Source: Anaerolineales bacterium (GTDB lineage: Bacteria > Chloroflexota > Anaerolineae > Anaerolineales > Villigracilaceae). From it: DNA of 64,000 nucleotides. Position 1 is the first letter of the stretch. Each line of letters begins with the position of its first letter. The stretch is taken from positions 868,001 to 932,000 of the forward strand of contig JABTUU010000001.1 in assembly GCA_015075275.1 (NCBI GenBank), in the 5' to 3' direction. Below, one piece after another: positions 17,154 to 24,664 of this stretch. The notes under the pieces were generated by a model. It searched no databases. It was not told where the DNA came from and saw nothing but the letters and a program-made list of their open reading frames with translations. Made by a program: the position numbers and the translations under genes.

Positions 17154-17543
17154 ATGCCTAAACAAACCAATGCATTGCGGTGGCTCCCCGCGCTTTTCTT
17201 GATGGGGGTTATTTTTTGGTTTTCCTCTCAGCCCTCGAATGAACTGCCAAGTTTTAGCTGGGCTGATGCGCCAATTAAGAAACTGGCTCATATCCTGGAA
17301 TATGCGGCGCTGACGTTTTTCATTTGGCGCGCGCTGAGGTTTCAGAGAAAATATCGCTGGCTGGCATGGTTGATCGCGGTTGCATACGCCGCGACGGACG
17401 AATTTCACCAATCCTTTACGCCGGGCAGATTTCCCTCCGTATGGGATGTGGCTGTCTTTGACAACCTAGGGGCGCTTATCAGCATATGGATCACGCAACG
17501 CTTCTCAGATAGATGCGGCGAAAGCGTTTCGCGCGATCGCTAA
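17154..17543 (+). CDS. VanZ-like membrane protein
   Basis: A 129-residue protein with about four membrane helices (LPALFLMGVIFWFSS, LAHILEYAALTFFIWRAL, WLAWLIAVAYAATDE, and the C-terminal one). The VanZ family signature is visible: SSQPSNELP after helix 1, KLAHILEYAAL, and DEFHQSFTPGRFPSVWDV with the conserved D-E-x-x-Q and D. VanZ homologues in glycopeptide clusters give low-level teicoplanin resistance. Most chromosomal members, as here without vanHAX, have unknown envelope roles. It converges on scpA with 29 nt between stops. Confidence 0.85.
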   Translation: MPKQTNALRWLPALFLMGVIFWFSSQPSNELPSFSWADAPIKKLAHILEYAALTFFIWRALRFQRKYRWLAWLIAVAYAATDEFHQSFTPGRFPSVWDVAVFDNLGALISIWITQRFSDRCGESVSRDR

Positions 17544-17572
17544 TGTTGGCTGATTCTCGCTCTCTTGCTTTT

Positions 17573-18343
17573 CTACTCAAACTCCAAATCCAGCTCTTCG
17601 CTGTCTGTCCACTCGTCCGTGCGATTAATTTCGATGTCGGCGAAGAGCTCGTCTTGTTGAGCGTCGATGCGATAACGCTTAATCAGTTCGAGCATTGCCA
17701 AAAAGGTGACGACGATCTCCAGCCGCGACGCGCCTCCGCCCACCAGCGTGCGGAAAGTGACGCGTTGTGCTTCGCGCAAGATAGTCGCGATCAGATCGAT
17801 CTTTTCGCGGATTGTCACACGCGGCGGAGCGATCACAACCGCAAGGGGTCTCTTCTCTTTTTCGCGAGCGAAAGCTGTTTCTGCGGCGACGACCAATTTC
17901 TCGAGCGTGAGATTGGTCAAATCTAATTTTGGCTCTACCTTCGGCGGCGGCGCGAGGCGGAGATGCGTTCGTAAGTTCGCGCCTTGCCGCGCCAACAGCC
18001 AACCGCCGACTTCTTTAAAGCGTTTATATAACTTCAACTGATCAACCAACGCCTGTCCAACGTCTTCTTCGCCGGCTTCGCGCGCAGGCGGGCGCGGCAA
18101 TAACGCCTCTGATTTAATCTGCAATAGTTTTGCGGCGATCACGAGGAACGCGGAAATTTCGTCTGCGCTGAGATCGTCTGAAGCGTTGATGTACGCGAGG
18201 TACTGATCGGTCACGAGCGCAAGCGAAACAGCGGTAATATCCAACTCGGCGCGTTCAATGAGATCGAGCAATAGATCGAGCGGGCCCTCGTATATGGGCG
18301 TTTGGACGGTATAATTCAATTGGCGACCAAGCAGGTTTTCCAT
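17573..18343 (-). CDS. scpA: Segregation and condensation protein A
   Basis: A 256-residue kleisin subunit of the SMC-ScpAB condensin, which compacts and separates chromosomes. The N-terminal domain has the family start YEGPLDLLLDLIERAELDI and the SMC-neck-binding helix region FLVIAAKLLQIKSEALLP. The acidic C-terminal winged-helix region has VTFLAMLELIKRYRI, which binds the SMC head. No scpB or smc is adjacent, although scpB often follows. A TATAAT ends 8 nt before the ATG with no Shine-Dalgarno, so a leaderless mRNA is likely. Confidence 0.93.
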   Translation of the reverse strand: MENLLGRQLNYTVQTPIYEGPLDLLLDLIERAELDITAVSLALVTDQYLAYINASDDLSADEISAFLVIAAKLLQIKSEALLPRPPAREAGEEDVGQALVDQLKLYKRFKEVGGWLLARQGANLRTHLRLAPPPKVEPKLDLTNLTLEKLVVAAETAFAREKEKRPLAVVIAPPRVTIREKIDLIATILREAQRVTFRTLVGGGASRLEIVVTFLAMLELIKRYRIDAQQDELFADIEINRTDEWTDSEELDLEFE

Positions 18344-18351
18344 GAAGCGAG

Positions 18352-18357
18352 ATTATA
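18352..18357 (-). promoter_or_regulatory. -10 box of scpA, leaderless
   Basis: TATAAT on the minus strand, 8 nt before the scpA ATG. Its -35 position overlaps the -35 box of the divergent moaC promoter (18374-18379), so the two polymerases would compete. Confidence 0.55.
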
Positions 18358-18373
18358 GTAGACTGGGCGGGTT

Positions 18374-18402
18374 TTGAAAACCTGTCAAGTCTCAGATATA
18401 AT
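18374..18402 (+). promoter_or_regulatory. Sigma70-type promoter of moaC, leaderless
   Basis: TTGAAA (18374-18379), a 17-nt spacer and TATAAT (18397-18402). The moaC ATG begins 7 nt after the last base of the -10, so transcription should start at or beside the ATG. No Shine-Dalgarno is present. Confidence 0.75.
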
Positions 18403-18408
18403 CTCCCT

Positions 18409-18885
18409 ATGTCGAAGTTAACTCACCTTGATGAGCGCGGCAATGCAAAAATGGTGGATGTGAGTCGTAAACCAGACTCTGAACGAGTTGCGATTGCGCG
18501 CGGTGAAATTTGGATGAAGAGGACGACGCTGGATTTAATTCGCGCTGGACAAATTAAGAAAGGGGATGTCTTAACCGTCGCGCAGATCGCTGGAATCGCC
18601 GCCTCAAAACGAACCTCTGACCTGATTCCGCTTTGCCATCCTCTCTCGCTCTCGAACGTGGATATAGATTTCACGCTGGACGAATCGCTGCCCGGCGTAA
18701 TCGTCACCGCCGCTGTGAAAACTGTCGGCAAAACGGGCGTCGAGATGGAGGCTCTGACCGCCGTCTCTATTGCCGCGCTCACGATCTACGATATGGCGAA
18801 AGCCGCTGAGAAGACGATGCGGATTCAAAATATCCGCTTGCTTGAAAAGCAGGGCGGGCAGAGCGGCAATGTGATGAACGAGTAG
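18409..18885 (+). CDS. moaC: Cyclic pyranopterin monophosphate synthase MoaC
   Basis: A 158-residue MoaC that forms cPMP from the MoaA product in the first stage of molybdenum cofactor synthesis. It has the start [16 protein letters not shown], the motif [14 protein letters not shown], and [19 protein letters not shown], containing the active-site Lys/His/Glu set, then the C-terminal [14 protein letters not shown]. The length is standard. moaD follows after 30 nt and moaE overlaps moaD. moaA is not in the window. Its promoter gives a likely leaderless mRNA. Confidence 0.96.
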   Translation: MSKLTHLDERGNAKMVDVSRKPDSERVAIARGEIWMKRTTLDLIRAGQIKKGDVLTVAQIAGIAASKRTSDLIPLCHPLSLSNVDIDFTLDESLPGVIVTAAVKTVGKTGVEMEALTAVSIAALTIYDMAKAAEKTMRIQNIRLLEKQGGQSGNVMNE

Positions 18886-18915
18886 ATAAATACAATGTGT
18901 GTAGGCAGGTAGAGA

Positions 18916-19164
18916 ATGAATCGCGTAAAATTACTTTTTTTTGCCGCCCTCCGCGAACGGATGGGAACCAGAACGCTGGATTTGGATTTGCCAGCGGGCT
19001 TGACTGTACGCGAGCTAAAAGCCAAATTTCTGGACGAATATCCAGAAATGAGCGAGTCTATGAAAAGCGTATTGATCGCGGTAAATCGCGAATATGCGTC
19101 TGATGAAACGCTCATCCCATTGAATGCGGAGATCGGTTTGTTTCCTCCGGTGTCTGGCGGATGA
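18916..19164 (+). CDS. moaD: Molybdopterin synthase small subunit MoaD
   Basis: An 82-residue ubiquitin-like sulfur carrier ending in the required Gly-Gly (PPVSGG). The C-terminal Gly is thiocarboxylated by MoeB/ThiF-type enzymes and feeds sulfur to MoaE to make molybdopterin from cPMP. FFAALRERMG at the start and GLFPPVSGG at the end are typical. The stop codon overlaps the moaE start (ATGA), which fits equal production of the two synthase subunits. Confidence 0.95.
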   Translation: MNRVKLLFFAALRERMGTRTLDLDLPAGLTVRELKAKFLDEYPEMSESMKSVLIAVNREYASDETLIPLNAEIGLFPPVSGG

Positions 19165-19640
19165 CTTTCGACATGCAACCTTCCGGTCTGCCAACTGTTT
19201 TTGCCATCACCGAAGACGAAATTGACTTAAATGCTCTGCTCGCGCGGATTACGCTCGTATCTACCGGCGCGGCGGCGATCTTTACCGGCATGGTGCGCGG
19301 CGAGACCAAGCGCGGCGAAGAGCGTCAAACCGAATACCTCGAATATGAAGCGTACATTCCAATGGCGGAAGAAAAGATGAAGCAGGTTGCAGATGAGATC
19401 CGCGCGCAGTGGAGCGCGGTGGAGGGAATCGCCATCGTGCAGCGGATCGGCAAGCTCTATCCGAGAACCCCGACGGTGTTGATCGCTTGCACTGCCGCGC
19501 ATCGCGACACGGGCGTTTTTGAAGCTGCGCGATATGGAATTGACCGCCTCAAAGAAATTGTCCCGATTTGGAAGAAGGAAGTGAGTCCTGACGGAGAACT
19601 CTGGATAGAGGGGGAATATGCGCCTAAGGCGGGCGAGTAG
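19161..19640 (+). CDS. moaE: Molybdopterin synthase catalytic subunit MoaE
   Basis: A 159-residue large subunit of MPT synthase. It has GAAAIFTGMVRGE, LEYEAYIPMAEEKM, IGKLYPRTPTVLIACTAAHR, and the active-site region DRLKEIVPIWKKE, where the Lys residues contact cPMP and the MoaD tail. The ATG overlaps the moaD stop by 4 nt. An N-terminal extension of about 15 residues (MTFDMQPSGLPT) precedes the domain. It closes the moaCDE operon. A gap of about 100 nt without a clear terminator leads to the second fabF. Confidence 0.95.
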   Translation: MTFDMQPSGLPTVFAITEDEIDLNALLARITLVSTGAAAIFTGMVRGETKRGEERQTEYLEYEAYIPMAEEKMKQVADEIRAQWSAVEGIAIVQRIGKLYPRTPTVLIACTAAHRDTGVFEAARYGIDRLKEIVPIWKKEVSPDGELWIEGEYAPKAGE

Positions 19641-19742
19641 GCTTTACTCCACTTTGTTGGGGGCAGGGCGGGTTTCGTGACGAGCCGCCTAAATAAGTGT
19701 TAATGATAGTGTTCTTTTAGATTCGATCAATGGAGAGCGAAT

Positions 19743-20978
19743 ATGGAGAAAATTGTCATCACCGGTATGGGGACCGTAAACCCGCTAGGGTTGAATGTAA
19801 GCGAGTCTTGGAGCAATATCGTCAACGGCGTTTCGGGCGTGGGTCCGATAACTTTGTTCGACTCGAGTCTGCATAACGTTCGTATTGCAGCGGAAGTGAA
19901 GAACTTCAAGCCTGAGGACTATATGGACGCGCGCGAAGCGCGGCGGCGCGACCGTTTTGAACAGTTAGGTGCGGCGGCGATCAAGCAGACGCTTGATGAT
20001 TCGGGGTTAGAAATCACGGAAGCGAACGCTGCGCGCATTGGCGTAGTGGTTTCTTCTGCGATCGGCGGCTTAACTTCACTTGTAGATGCGATACTTATTA
20101 ATGAGAAGGAAGGACCTCGACGTGTCAGCCCGTTTTTGATCCCGATGATGATGGCGAACGGCGCAGCAGGATTATGCGCGATTGATCACGGCATTAAGGG
20201 CCCATCGCTTTCGGTCGCTTCGGCGTGCGCTTCGGGCGCGGATGGGATTGGTATGGCGTGGATGATGTTGCGGGCGGGAATGATTGACGCGGCGATCGCT
20301 GGCGCGGCGGAGGCGACAGTCTGCTCTGTGGCGATCGCGGCGTTTGATCGCGTCGGAGCTATGTCGAGACGAAACGAGGATTATTCGATGACGCCGCAGC
20401 CGTTCGACAAGAATCGCGATGGGCTTGTGATGGGTGAAGGCGCGGCAACGTTGATGTTGGAGCGCGAGTCTTTTGCGAAGGCGCGCGGCGCGCGAATATT
20501 GGCTGAGGTTGCCGGTTATGGCTCCACTGCAGACGCTTTCCATATTACTGCGCCGCATGAGAGCGGGGCGGGCGGGGCGGCGGCGATTCGTTTAGCGTTG
20601 GAAACGGCTGGCGCCGCCATGGATGAGGTGGGCTACATCAATGCGCACGGCACAGGCACCGCATTAAACGATATGTCGGAGACGCGTGCGATTAAAGCCG
20701 CTTTTGGCGGGCAGGCGTATAAAATCCCGGTCTCTTCTACCAAATCCATGACTGGGCATATTATGGGAGCGACTGGGGCGCTGGAGGCGATTCTTTGCGT
20801 GCAGGCGGTGCGCGAAGGCATTCTGCCGCCCACGATTCATTATGAGACTCCCGACCCCGAATGCGATTTGGATTATATTCCGAATGAAGCGCGCGAGAAA
20901 AAGATTGCACTGGCGATCAGCAACGCTTTTGGGTTTGGCGGCCATAACGCGGTGTTGGCAATACGAAAATACTTGTAA
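19743..20978 (+). CDS. Beta-ketoacyl-ACP synthase II (second copy)
   Basis: A 411-residue KAS II with the intact triad: Cys162 in SACASGAD, His302 in NAHGTGTALND and His339 in KSMTGHIMGATG. It is clearly homologous to the fabF at 10619 over its full length (shared PFLIPMMMA, PFDKNRDG and YETPDPECDLDY) but diverged throughout, so this is an old duplication. GGAGAGCGA lies before the ATG. It stands alone between moaE and rplS, unlike the copy next to fabH. It may act on other chain lengths or in another pathway. Confidence 0.9.
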   Translation: MEKIVITGMGTVNPLGLNVSESWSNIVNGVSGVGPITLFDSSLHNVRIAAEVKNFKPEDYMDAREARRRDRFEQLGAAAIKQTLDDSGLEITEANAARIGVVVSSAIGGLTSLVDAILINEKEGPRRVSPFLIPMMMANGAAGLCAIDHGIKGPSLSVASACASGADGIGMAWMMLRAGMIDAAIAGAAEATVCSVAIAAFDRVGAMSRRNEDYSMTPQPFDKNRDGLVMGEGAATLMLERESFAKARGARILAEVAGYGSTADAFHITAPHESGAGGAAAIRLALETAGAAMDEVGYINAHGTGTALNDMSETRAIKAAFGGQAYKIPVSSTKSMTGHIMGATGALEAILCVQAVREGILPPTIHYETPDPECDLDYIPNEAREKKIALAISNAFGFGGHNAVLAIRKYL

Positions 20979-21026
20979 AAGCCCGACCTTCCCTGCGAAG
21001 ATCGCGAAATTCTTTTGGAAACCGAC

Positions 21027-21055
21027 TTGTCCGCTTGGAAAAGTCGTGCTATAAT
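21027..21055 (+). promoter_or_regulatory. Sigma70-type promoter of rplS
   Basis: TTGTCC (21027-21032), a 17-nt spacer and TATAAT (21050-21055). It leaves a leader of about 45 nt with AAGGAAG before the ATG. Confidence 0.75.
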
Positions 21056-21108
21056 CCGTCGTCGCTTAATAGAAATCAAACATTACTTAAGTTAAGGAAG
21101 AAAGTAAA

Positions 21109-21459
21109 ATGTCAAACGTATTACAAGCTATCGATGCCGTTCGCAATGAAGCGATCCCCGCAATTCGCCCGGGCGATTCGGTCAGCGTTCATGTGAAGAT
21201 CAAAGAAGGCGACCGCGAGCGCATTCAGGAATTTAAAGGCACCGTGATTCGGTTGCGTAAGGGCGGCTCTCAAGAAGCGGTTACGGTTCGTCGCATCGCT
21301 TCCAGCGGTGTGGGCGTAGAGCGCACATTCCCGTTGCGCTCGCCCCGTGTAAGCAAGATCGTCGTCGAGCGTCATAATCAAGTTCGTCGAGCGCAGTTGT
21401 ATTTCATGCGCGGGCGCACTGGCAAGTCGGCTCGCCTTAAGCAGAAATTTGATAATTAA
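21109..21459 (+). CDS. rplS: 50S ribosomal protein L19
   Basis: A 116-residue L19, standard length, located at the 30S-50S interface. Recognised by [39 protein letters not shown], the family signature [19 protein letters not shown], and [19 protein letters not shown]. In many bacteria rplS closes an rpsP-rimM-trmD operon. Here it stands alone with its own promoter and a perfect 14-bp hairpin after the stop. Confidence 0.97.
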   Translation: MSNVLQAIDAVRNEAIPAIRPGDSVSVHVKIKEGDRERIQEFKGTVIRLRKGGSQEAVTVRRIASSGVGVERTFPLRSPRVSKIVVERHNQVRRAQLYFMRGRTGKSARLKQKFDN

Positions 21460-21467
21460 AGCACGAT

Positions 21468-21500
21468 AATGTCCCGCCGATTCAAAATCGGCGGGACATT
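21468..21500 (+). terminator. Hairpin after rplS
   Basis: A perfect 14-bp inverted repeat, AATGTCCCGCCGAT (21468-21481) and its complement (21487-21500), with a 5-nt loop. The T-run is short (ATTGTAATTAT), so termination may be partial. The next ATG starts 12 nt later. Confidence 0.75.
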
Positions 21501-21512
21501 GTAATTATAGAC

Positions 21513-22226
21513 ATGAAGCCCTTGGTTGGAATTACCACGCACGTCTCGAATAACGAATTTAATCAAACTCGCATTGTTTTGCATCAAGCGTATGTTGATG
21601 CGGTTATGCAGGCGGGCGGCGCGCCGGTATTAATTCCCTCTCGGTTAGCAGAAGATGGATGGGACGTTCTGTATGCGCGATTGGATGGCATTCTCTTTTC
21701 CGGCGGAGGCGATATCGCTCTCGACCATTTTCTCGGCGAGGCGCACCCGCGTATTGGAGACGTCGAGCCTGAACGCGACGCCATTGAATTAAAACTCGTT
21801 CGCGCCGCGGTGGAAGACGGTAAGCCGTTCCTCGGTATTTGTCGCGGATGTCAGATGGTGAATGTCGCGCTTGGTGGGACGTTATATACGCATCTGCCGG
21901 ATCAACTTCCCGGCGCTCTGGATCATTCGTACCCGGGCAATTTAAGGCGCACGCTGGCGCATCAAGTGAAGATCGAAGAAGGAACGCGCTCTGCCGCCGT
22001 ATTTGGCGAGCCGATCGTATGGGTGAATAGCCATCACCACCAAGGGCTTAAAGATATTGCACCTACGCTCCAAGTCGCAGGTCGCGCGCCGGATGGACTT
22101 GTGGAAGCGGTGGAGTTGCCTGACCATCCCTTTGGACTCGCTGTGCAATGGCACCCCGAATGGTTGACAGATCAGCAACCGACGCGAAGTTTATTTAAAC
22201 GGTTCGTGGAAGCGGCGCAGGAATAA
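21513..22226 (+). CDS. Class I glutamine-amidotransferase-like hydrolase (peptidase C26, PuuD-type)
   Basis: A 237-residue stand-alone amidotransferase-fold hydrolase of the C26 family (gamma-glutamyl-gamma-aminobutyrate hydrolase-like). The nucleophile Cys110 lies in FLGICRGCQMVNVALGG, and His214/Glu216 are in AVQWHPEW. GITTH at the start and LFSGGGDI are family features. Known members hydrolyse gamma-glutamyl amides in putrescine breakdown. No other putrescine genes are nearby, so the substrate is open. It starts 12 nt after the rplS hairpin, without a strong RBS. Confidence 0.88.
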   Translation: MKPLVGITTHVSNNEFNQTRIVLHQAYVDAVMQAGGAPVLIPSRLAEDGWDVLYARLDGILFSGGGDIALDHFLGEAHPRIGDVEPERDAIELKLVRAAVEDGKPFLGICRGCQMVNVALGGTLYTHLPDQLPGALDHSYPGNLRRTLAHQVKIEEGTRSAAVFGEPIVWVNSHHHQGLKDIAPTLQVAGRAPDGLVEAVELPDHPFGLAVQWHPEWLTDQQPTRSLFKRFVEAAQE

Positions 22227-22232
22227 CCAGTG

Positions 22233-22269
22233 AAGAGGGGCGCTGTCAAGAGAAGATAACGCCCTCTTT
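22233..22269. terminator. Bidirectional hairpin between convergent genes
   Basis: AAGAGGGGCG (22233-22242) pairs with CGCCCTCTTT (22260-22269) with one bulged base, followed by TT. It sits between the C26 hydrolase (+) and the winged-helix regulator (-), whose stop is at the right edge. Confidence 0.65.
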
Positions 22270-22271
22270 TA

Positions 22272-23012
22272 TTATTTCAGAAACTCCCCTTCATATACAT
22301 ATCCGGTGCCGCGCACACTAGAGATTTGATCGGCGAGCGCAGGAAATGCTTCAAGCTTGTAGCGCAGCCGGCTGATTAACGGACGCAGGATTTCCGGCGC
22401 TTCGCGTTGAGAGGTATGATAACCTTGGACCAGCAGAACGAGTTCGCGATGCGTATAGACGCGCCCCGGGTTCTCAATCAGGATACGCAGTAGGCGTCCT
22501 TCGGCAGGGGTAAGATGAGTGAGCGTGTTCGCTTTGCGAATCAGTCGTCGTGAGAGATCAATGTGCGTTCCATCCGTTAAAATAATCTGTGCAACGCCTT
22601 CATCAATTTCAGAAGCGGCTTTCCCGGTGCGCGCCTTCAGACGCGCCTCGCGACGAAGGAGTCCCTTTTGAACGCTGGCGATTACTTGCGCCGGAGAGAC
22701 GGGTTTGAGCAGATAATCGTGGATGCGTAGGCGCAACGCTCGAATAGCCGATTCGGTGGATGCAAACGCGGTGAGTAAAATAACCTCGGTCTGCGGTGAA
22801 ACTTGATTGATCACTTGCACCACCTCCAAGCCGTCCATGCCGGGCATACGCAGGTCTACGATCATTAATTCGATAGGATGCGTGCGCGCGTATTCGACGG
22901 CGACTTGCCCGTTAGGCGCGGAGTTAACGGCAAACCCTTCCAGCTGTAAGATATCGCTTAGCGATTGACGCGCTACCGGTTCATCGTCTACGATCAGAAT
23001 ATTTGATTTCAT
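22272..23012 (-). CDS. Response regulator, REC plus OmpR-type winged helix
   Basis: A 246-residue DNA-binding response regulator. The receiver (about 3-120) has IVDDE, the phospho-acceptor Asp in LMIVDLRMPGMDG, Thr in LLTAFAS and Lys in YLLKPVS. The receiver resembles NtrC-type ones, but the C-terminal domain (about 145-245) is an OmpR/PhoB winged helix (LTPAEGRLLRILIENPGRV, then RGTGYVYEG). It is the last gene of a minus-strand unit with two histidine kinases just upstream (gap 32 nt), which are its likely partners. GGGAG lies before the ATG. Confidence 0.92.
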   Translation of the reverse strand: MKSNILIVDDEPVARQSLSDILQLEGFAVNSAPNGQVAVEYARTHPIELMIVDLRMPGMDGLEVVQVINQVSPQTEVILLTAFASTESAIRALRLRIHDYLLKPVSPAQVIASVQKGLLRREARLKARTGKAASEIDEGVAQIILTDGTHIDLSRRLIRKANTLTHLTPAEGRLLRILIENPGRVYTHRELVLLVQGYHTSQREAPEILRPLISRLRYKLEAFPALADQISSVRGTGYVYEGEFLK

Positions 23013-23044
23013 TATTTAACGTCTCCCTATATAAATAATATCGT

Positions 23045-24664
23045 TCACGCGCGATGAGCGGAATCGGCGTTCTTTTTGAGCGGTAAGAACAGGCGAAAAT
23101 GCGCTCCCGGCTTGCGATGGTCTACAAGGTCTAAGGCGCCGCCATGCGCGGTAATGATATTGTAACTGACAGTCAGCCCTAAACCGGTGCCTCCTTCTTT
23201 CGTGCTGAAGAATGGTTCGAAGATATTGTTGCGCCGATCTTCAGGGATGCCGGGTCCGTTGTCGCTAAAGATAAATTCAATTCCGTTGTCAATGCTGCGC
23301 GCGCTTATCTCCAATTCGCCGCCTGTAGACAGCGCGTCGTGCGCGTTTAAAATCAGATTAATAAAAACTTGCTGAATTTGACCGTTGACTGCGTAGATCG
23401 ATGGCAACGATGCAGGGAAATTCGTTTTAACATGAATATTTTGCTGATGCAGCTGCTGCGAGGTGAGATTAAGCACGTGCTGAAGCAATTCGAGCGCGTC
23501 TACGAATTCCATCTGCGCCGCGCCCGGGCGATAGAACTCTAACATGCGGTGCATGGTCTTCATCAGGCGATCTAGTTCGGCGCGCGCGAGATCAAAATAC
23601 TCTTTTCGTTTCTCTATGGAAAGGTCTTCGCGTCCGGCAAGATGTAGGCAATTTTGCACCGACTGAAGCGGATTGTTCACTTCATGAGCGATAGAGGCGG
23701 TCAACCGGCCAGCCGCGACCATTTTCTCAGCGCGCAGTAAAGCCTGTTGCGATTCTTCCACCTGCTGCAAAGTTTCGCGTAAATCGGCGTATAAATGCGC
23801 ATTTTCCATGGCGATCACTGCTTGCCTCGCTAGGACAAAGAATAGCTCCAGATCTGCGCCGCGAAATTGCGCCTCCGAGGCGCTGCGCGCCGCGAACAAT
23901 ACGCTGTCCATATTGGCGCGCGAAACTGGGATAAAGATAGCTGAACCTAGACCGCTTTCTGAAAGGAGCGCTTGCGCCCGCGCTTCGCCCGGTCCTGTAG
24001 CGTGAATGATCATGGGGTCTTTATCTTCTACGACACGGCGAATCAACTCGCCGGCGGCGGGATTTGCCTGAATCGGGAGCGCTTTTCCGATTTGAGTGAG
24101 CGCGGTTATTGCGTCGCGCTCGACTCGATAATAGGCGGCGTTGGAGCAGCGCAAGTGATCTTGGATCGCCGAAAGGATGAGGCTGAGCAGTTTTTCTTGG
24201 TCGGTCTCTGCGAATAACGTTTCGGTGACGTCAAACAGCGGACGCAACGCCTGTACGCGCGCCGCATCGCGTTTGCGATAATTATCGTTGAGCGCTTGTT
24301 GCGCCGCCTGCACCAATTCGTCGCCTGTTTCAAAGGGTTTGAGCAACAACCCATCTACGCCTTGGCGGAGGGCGCGGACGGCGGTTTCGACGGTTCCGAA
24401 GCCGGTCATTACCAGCACTGCGATATCTGGTTGCAGAATTTTTGCGCGCGCGATCACGTCGAATCCATCCACTTCAGGCATACGGATATCTACGAGCAGT
24501 AAGTTAATGCGCGTTTGTTGAATACACTCGATTGCTACGCGCGGATCGGTCAGGGCGGTTACTTGATAACCCGCACGACTCAGTACGCGTTCGCACAACG
24601 CTGCGATGCCGGCTTCGTCGTCTACGACGAGTATGGATGCGGATGGGGGAGAGACAACGTTCAT
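23045..24664 (-). CDS. REC-GAF-histidine kinase
   Basis: A 539-residue soluble kinase with the receiver at the N-terminus (about 10-130: VVDDE, LLVDIRMPEVDG, LLLKPFE), then a GAF domain (about 150-300), a coiled coil, HisKA with the phospho-His in IAHEVNNPLQSVQN, and HATPase with DNGPGIPEDRR, FEPFFSTKEGGTGLGL. The E-x-x-NPL motif marks the NtrB-like kinase class. The ATG at 24664 overlaps the stop of the upstream kinase (ATGA). Another ATG 12 nt earlier is possible. No membrane segment, so input probably comes by phosphotransfer from the first kinase or a GAF ligand. Confidence 0.92.
   Translation of the reverse strand: MNVVSPPSASILVVDDEAGIAALCERVLSRAGYQVTALTDPRVAIECIQQTRINLLLVDIRMPEVDGFDVIARAKILQPDIAVLVMTGFGTVETAVRALRQGVDGLLLKPFETGDELVQAAQQALNDNYRKRDAARVQALRPLFDVTETLFAETDQEKLLSLILSAIQDHLRCSNAAYYRVERDAITALTQIGKALPIQANPAAGELIRRVVEDKDPMIIHATGPGEARAQALLSESGLGSAIFIPVSRANMDSVLFAARSASEAQFRGADLELFFVLARQAVIAMENAHLYADLRETLQQVEESQQALLRAEKMVAAGRLTASIAHEVNNPLQSVQNCLHLAGREDLSIEKRKEYFDLARAELDRLMKTMHRMLEFYRPGAAQMEFVDALELLQHVLNLTSQQLHQQNIHVKTNFPASLPSIYAVNGQIQQVFINLILNAHDALSTGGELEISARSIDNGIEFIFSDNGPGIPEDRRNNIFEPFFSTKEGGTGLGLTVSYNIITAHGGALDLVDHRKPGAHFRLFLPLKKNADSAHRA

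Noticed and set aside
17154..17543. VanZ-like protein as a glycopeptide resistance gene
   Set aside because: No vanHAX or regulator is nearby, and most chromosomal VanZ homologues are unrelated to resistance.
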